Source: Candidatus Dojkabacteria bacterium UBA2259
GTDB lineage: Bacteria > Patescibacteriota > Dojkabacteria > SC72
Length of the DNA: 15,077 nt
Direction: 5' to 3'
Assembly: GCA_002347605.1 (NCBI GenBank)
Contig: DDXN01000017.1
Span: 158-15,234, forward strand
Shown: positions 14,489 to 15,077 of the stretch, one piece after another
How the letters are laid out: each line of letters begins with the position of its first letter
Position numbering within the stretch: position 1 is the first letter of the stretch
Notes under the pieces: generated by a model
The model's database searches: none
What the model saw: only the letters and a program-made list of their open reading frames with translations
Told to the model about the DNA's origin: nothing
Position numbers and translations under genes: made by a program

Positions 14489-14775
14489 ATACTCATTGAT
14501 AATAACTAGGAAAGCATTGGAGGATTTGGAACAGATTTATGTGTACATATTAGGCACCTCCCTATCAAAAGAAATAGCAAAAAAAAATAAAGAGGAATAT
14601 TGTAAACGAAATTTTTTCTCTTGAGCTTTTTCCAAAAAGGAACACCAAAATTGATGGTTTCGGAGATATCAGACGATTATTAATATATTCCTATGCAGTA
14701 TTGTACATAATTGAAGGGGAGAAAAAAGAAGTTGTAATATTAAGAATACTTTCAAACTATACTGATTGGCAGTAG
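14478..14775 (+). pseudogene. RelE/ParE-family toxin with a frameshift at an A9 run
   Basis: From the ATG at 14478 the frame encodes MGSKYSLIITRKALEDLEQI and onward to a TGA at 14622-14624 (48 aa). Past the A9 run at 14579-14587, the next frame continues the protein family without a break: IVNEIFSLELFPKRNTKIDG, then DIRRLLIYSYAVLYIIEG, EKKEVVILRILSNYTDW and a stop at 14775. Removing one A restores about 98 residues, the normal RelE/ParE length. Family knowledge: RelE cleaves mRNA on the ribosome, ParE poisons gyrase. The C-terminal VVILRIL...DW pattern fits the RelE/ParE superfamily but does not separate the two. The break may be a true inactivation, a homopolymer sequencing error, or slippage during transcription that still yields some full product. 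Confidence 0.82.
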
Positions 14776-14780
14776 TTTTT
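14759..14780 (+). terminator. Weak terminator-like hairpin at the end of the toxin gene
   Basis: TACTG (14760-14764) and CAGTA (14770-14774) can form a 5-bp stem with an ATTGG loop, followed after one G by TTTTT (14776-14780). The short stem makes it a marginal candidate. It sits at the stop codon of the broken toxin gene and before the tRNA promoter, where a terminator would be expected. Confidence 0.25.
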
Positions 14781-14804
14781 CTAGCATATATTCAATGAAT
14801 AAAG

Positions 14805-14810
14805 TATAAT
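14805..14810 (+). promoter_or_regulatory. -10 box of the tRNA-Ser gene
   Basis: A perfect TATAAT begins 19 nt before the mature tRNA 5' end, leaving a 13-nt gap and therefore a short 5' leader for RNase P to remove. No convincing -35 is present. Confidence 0.5.
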
Positions 14811-14823
14811 TAGCCTTGTCTAT

Positions 14824-14916
<93 letters not shown>

Positions 14917-14967
14917 GTTTCTAATATATCTTTTTAGGATATTCTTCTTTCAATCAAACACATCTAG

Positions 14968-14989
14968 TATAATTTCTAAAAGTTAGAAA
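14968..14989 (+). promoter_or_regulatory. -10 box with adjacent inverted repeat before the right-edge gene
   Basis: TATAAT (14968-14973) overlaps an inverted repeat, TTTCTAA (14973-14979), AAG, TTAGAAA (14983-14989), at the expected transcription start. This could be an operator or a 5' hairpin. A second TATAAT (15004-15009) runs into the ATG itself and could not easily drive this start. Confidence 0.35.
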
Positions 14990-15007
14990 ATTACTCTGAA
15001 CAATATA

Positions 15008-15077
15008 ATGGCTAAGAAAAAGAAAAGTAAAAAAGGTCTATCAACCCCCTTTCTTCCCCTCTTTGTTATCTCTCTAC
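15008..15077 (+). CDS. N-terminus of a basic, probably membrane-anchored protein (partial)
   Basis: From the ATG at 15008 the frame stays open to the window edge and encodes 23 residues: MAKKKKSKKGLSTP, then FLPLFVISL. Seven lysines directly before a hydrophobic stretch suggest a short cytoplasmic tail followed by a membrane helix. A -10 box lies about 35 nt upstream. No family can be assigned from so few residues. The gene begins 91 nt after the tRNA-Ser. Confidence 0.5.
   Translation, partial: MAKKKKSKKGLSTPFLPLFVISL

Overview
This AT-rich window (about one third G+C by eye) looks like a chromosomal piece from a Candidate Phyla Radiation / Patescibacteria bacterium. The grounds are the tandem array of small two-helix 'T4SS_pilin'-type proteins, the SpoIID-like and PH-like surface proteins beside them, a HerA/VirD4-like ATPase, tight packing, and start sites placed almost directly on -10 boxes. 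UGA is used as a stop (for example the ATGA overlap of nfo and the helicase gene), so recoded Gracilibacteria/Absconditabacteria are unlikely. I cannot name the class from sequence alone.

Layout. Almost everything up to about 14,130 lies on the minus strand and is read from right to left. (1) DNA repair: endonuclease IV (nfo) overlaps by 4 nt a 1025-aa UvrD/PcrA-type helicase carrying a C-terminal RecB/Cas4-like nuclease with a probable Fe-S cluster. (2) Pilin array: six related VirB2/TrbC-like proteins of 89-138 aa, all sharing a Gly-Asp turn between two membrane helices. (3) Envelope genes: a secreted coiled-coil protein with a SpoIID/LytB domain whose motif order is permuted, a bacterial PH-domain membrane protein, an 86-aa two-helix membrane protein, and a 757-aa protein with a degenerate PP2C-like cytoplasmic domain, one membrane helix and a predicted exported propeller. 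(4) smpB, the tmRNA partner, followed by a small disordered protein. (5) The N-terminal 649 residues of a membrane-anchored HerA/VirD4/VirB4-like ATPase run off the left edge.

On the plus strand at the right lie a Phd/YefM antitoxin, a RelE/ParE toxin broken by a frameshift at an A9 run, a tRNA-Ser(GCU) with encoded CCA, and the first 23 codons of a basic, probably membrane-anchored protein.

Working hypothesis (inference): blocks 2, 3 and 5 form one type IV-secretion-like surface machine. The pilins would make a fibre or membrane pore, the SpoIID protein would open peptidoglycan, the PH and two-helix proteins would be membrane scaffold, the PP2C-like/propeller protein would be a trans-membrane sensor or regulator, and the ATPase would supply energy or DNA handling. 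Such a machine could serve DNA uptake, host attachment or conjugation-like transfer. The window shows no VirB6, VirB8-10 or relaxase.

Regulation. At least five minus-strand genes have a -10 box, often an extended TGnTATAAT, only 4-10 nt before the start codon, which predicts leaderless mRNAs. Genes inside operons instead carry Shine-Dalgarno sites or overlap the previous gene. No stretch over 300 bases lacks a gene, and no CRISPR array, insertion sequence or rRNA was seen.
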